Positions 6,462-6,817 of a stretch of 6,817 nt of DNA are shown here, in pieces. Source of the stretch: an uncultured Bacteroidota bacterium (GTDB lineage: Bacteria > Bacteroidota > Bacteroidia > Chitinophagales > Chitinophagaceae); NCBI GenBank assembly GCA_903929655.1, contig CAIYVS010000333.1, forward strand, positions 1-6,817, in the 5' to 3' direction. Below the pieces are notes generated by a model that was not told the DNA's origin, did not search any database, and was given only the letters and a program-made list of their open reading frames with translations. A program made the translations under genes and the position numbers. The first letter of the stretch is position 1, and the number at the start of each line of letters is the position of its first letter.

Positions 6462-6776
6462 TTAGTGCTGTTTCAATCGCCCTAATATGGTTTCAAGAGA
6501 CGTTTTTAATTTATCTATAGCGCCGTTTACCGACTGCTCATAAGTATTTGCCAGGTCTGTAACAGCAATGGGCTGCCTGCCTTCAAGACGCGCTTCAATC
6601 ATACATCTTTTGTCGTTCGGGCCGTCCTTGCCACCATTCTCATCTGAAAAATGTACTTCCAGCCTGGTAATATGTTCGCTAAACCTGCTTAGCTCTTCCG
6701 ACAGTAAATCTTTTAACTTATCACCAAATGACTCGTGAATATTTAGTTTTTTATCTGCATTTAGTTGAATTGTCAT
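6462..6776 (-). CDS. hpf: Ribosome hibernation promoting factor, short HPF/RaiA (S30AE) type
   Basis: Proteins of this family bind the 30S subunit near the decoding centre in stationary phase or stress, blocking translation and protecting idle ribosomes. Short forms promote 100S dimers with a partner or inactivate 70S ribosomes. The 104-residue product matches the single S30AE domain: an N-terminal beta strand (TIQLNADKKL), a helix with LSEELSRFSEHITRLEVHFSDENG (about 25-48), the conserved NDKRCMIEARLEGRQPIAV (54-72), and a second helix with QSVNGAIDKLKTSLETILGRL (81-101). There is no C-terminal dimerisation domain as in long HPF, and the length fits short family members. It starts at ATG 6776 after an A/T-rich leader without Shine-Dalgarno. 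It sits upstream of the TerB-like and copper genes on the same strand, but a 421-bp gap argues against one continuous transcript. Confidence 0.88.
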   Translation of the reverse strand: MTIQLNADKKLNIHESFGDKLKDLLSEELSRFSEHITRLEVHFSDENGGKDGPNDKRCMIEARLEGRQPIAVTDLANTYEQSVNGAIDKLKTSLETILGRLKQH

Positions 6777-6817
6777 ATTATCTATTTTAAATTTTATTTT
6801 AATGAAATGAATGATGA
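6777..6817 (-). promoter_or_regulatory. A/T-rich 5' leader of hpf
   Basis: The 41 bases before the hpf start are almost entirely A and T on the coding strand, with short TCAT/CATT repeats. Such leaders without Shine-Dalgarno are usual in Bacteroidota. The promoter itself is probably outside the window. Confidence 0.3.

Noticed and set aside
1..6817. CRISPR array, tRNA/rRNA, insertion-sequence ends, att sites
   Set aside because: No regularly spaced repeats, cloverleaf-like segments, transposase motifs or terminal inverted repeats were seen in the window.

Overview
The window looks like chromosomal DNA from a Bacteroidota bacterium, most likely of the Chitinophagia/Sphingobacteriia type. This is inferred from A/T-rich leaders without Shine-Dalgarno motifs before every start codon, moderate to low GC, and the style of the proteins (a Met-rich outer-membrane protein, a short HPF, a small helical TerB-like protein). 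No rRNA or tRNA gene, CRISPR array, transposase or IS end was seen. All supported genes lie on the minus strand, so transcription runs from high to low coordinates.

In transcription order: (1) 6776-6462, a short ribosome-hibernation factor of the HPF/RaiA family. (2) 6461-6041, about 420 bp with no recognisable gene but several protein-like pieces in different frames. (3) 6040-5609, an unnamed 143-residue TerB-like helical protein. (4) 5608-5306, a 303-bp gap that probably contains the promoter of the next unit. (5) 5305-1, a tightly packed copper unit: an 18-codon His/Met-rich mini-ORF, a CopB-type copper P1B-ATPase with a CPH motif, an outer-membrane protein with a Met-rich N-terminus that overlaps the pump by ATGA, and then, 5 nt further on, a phosphoketolase (xfp) that runs off the window edge.

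The pump should move copper from cytosol to periplasm. The outer-membrane protein, with a Met-rich stretch right after its signal peptide, is well placed to bind or pass on that copper, though its function is unknown. Phosphoketolase makes acetyl phosphate from pentose phosphates and is not an expected partner of copper export. Together with ribosome hibernation, it suggests a stress, low-oxygen or energy-limitation island.

The clearest anomaly is an in-frame TAA. The mini-ORF MTGSNHNQPEHMDHSKMN ends in TAA, and after two more sense codons the same frame reaches the pump's ATG. It is either a nonsense-truncated metal-binding N-terminus or a small in-frame leader ORF that controls the pump.
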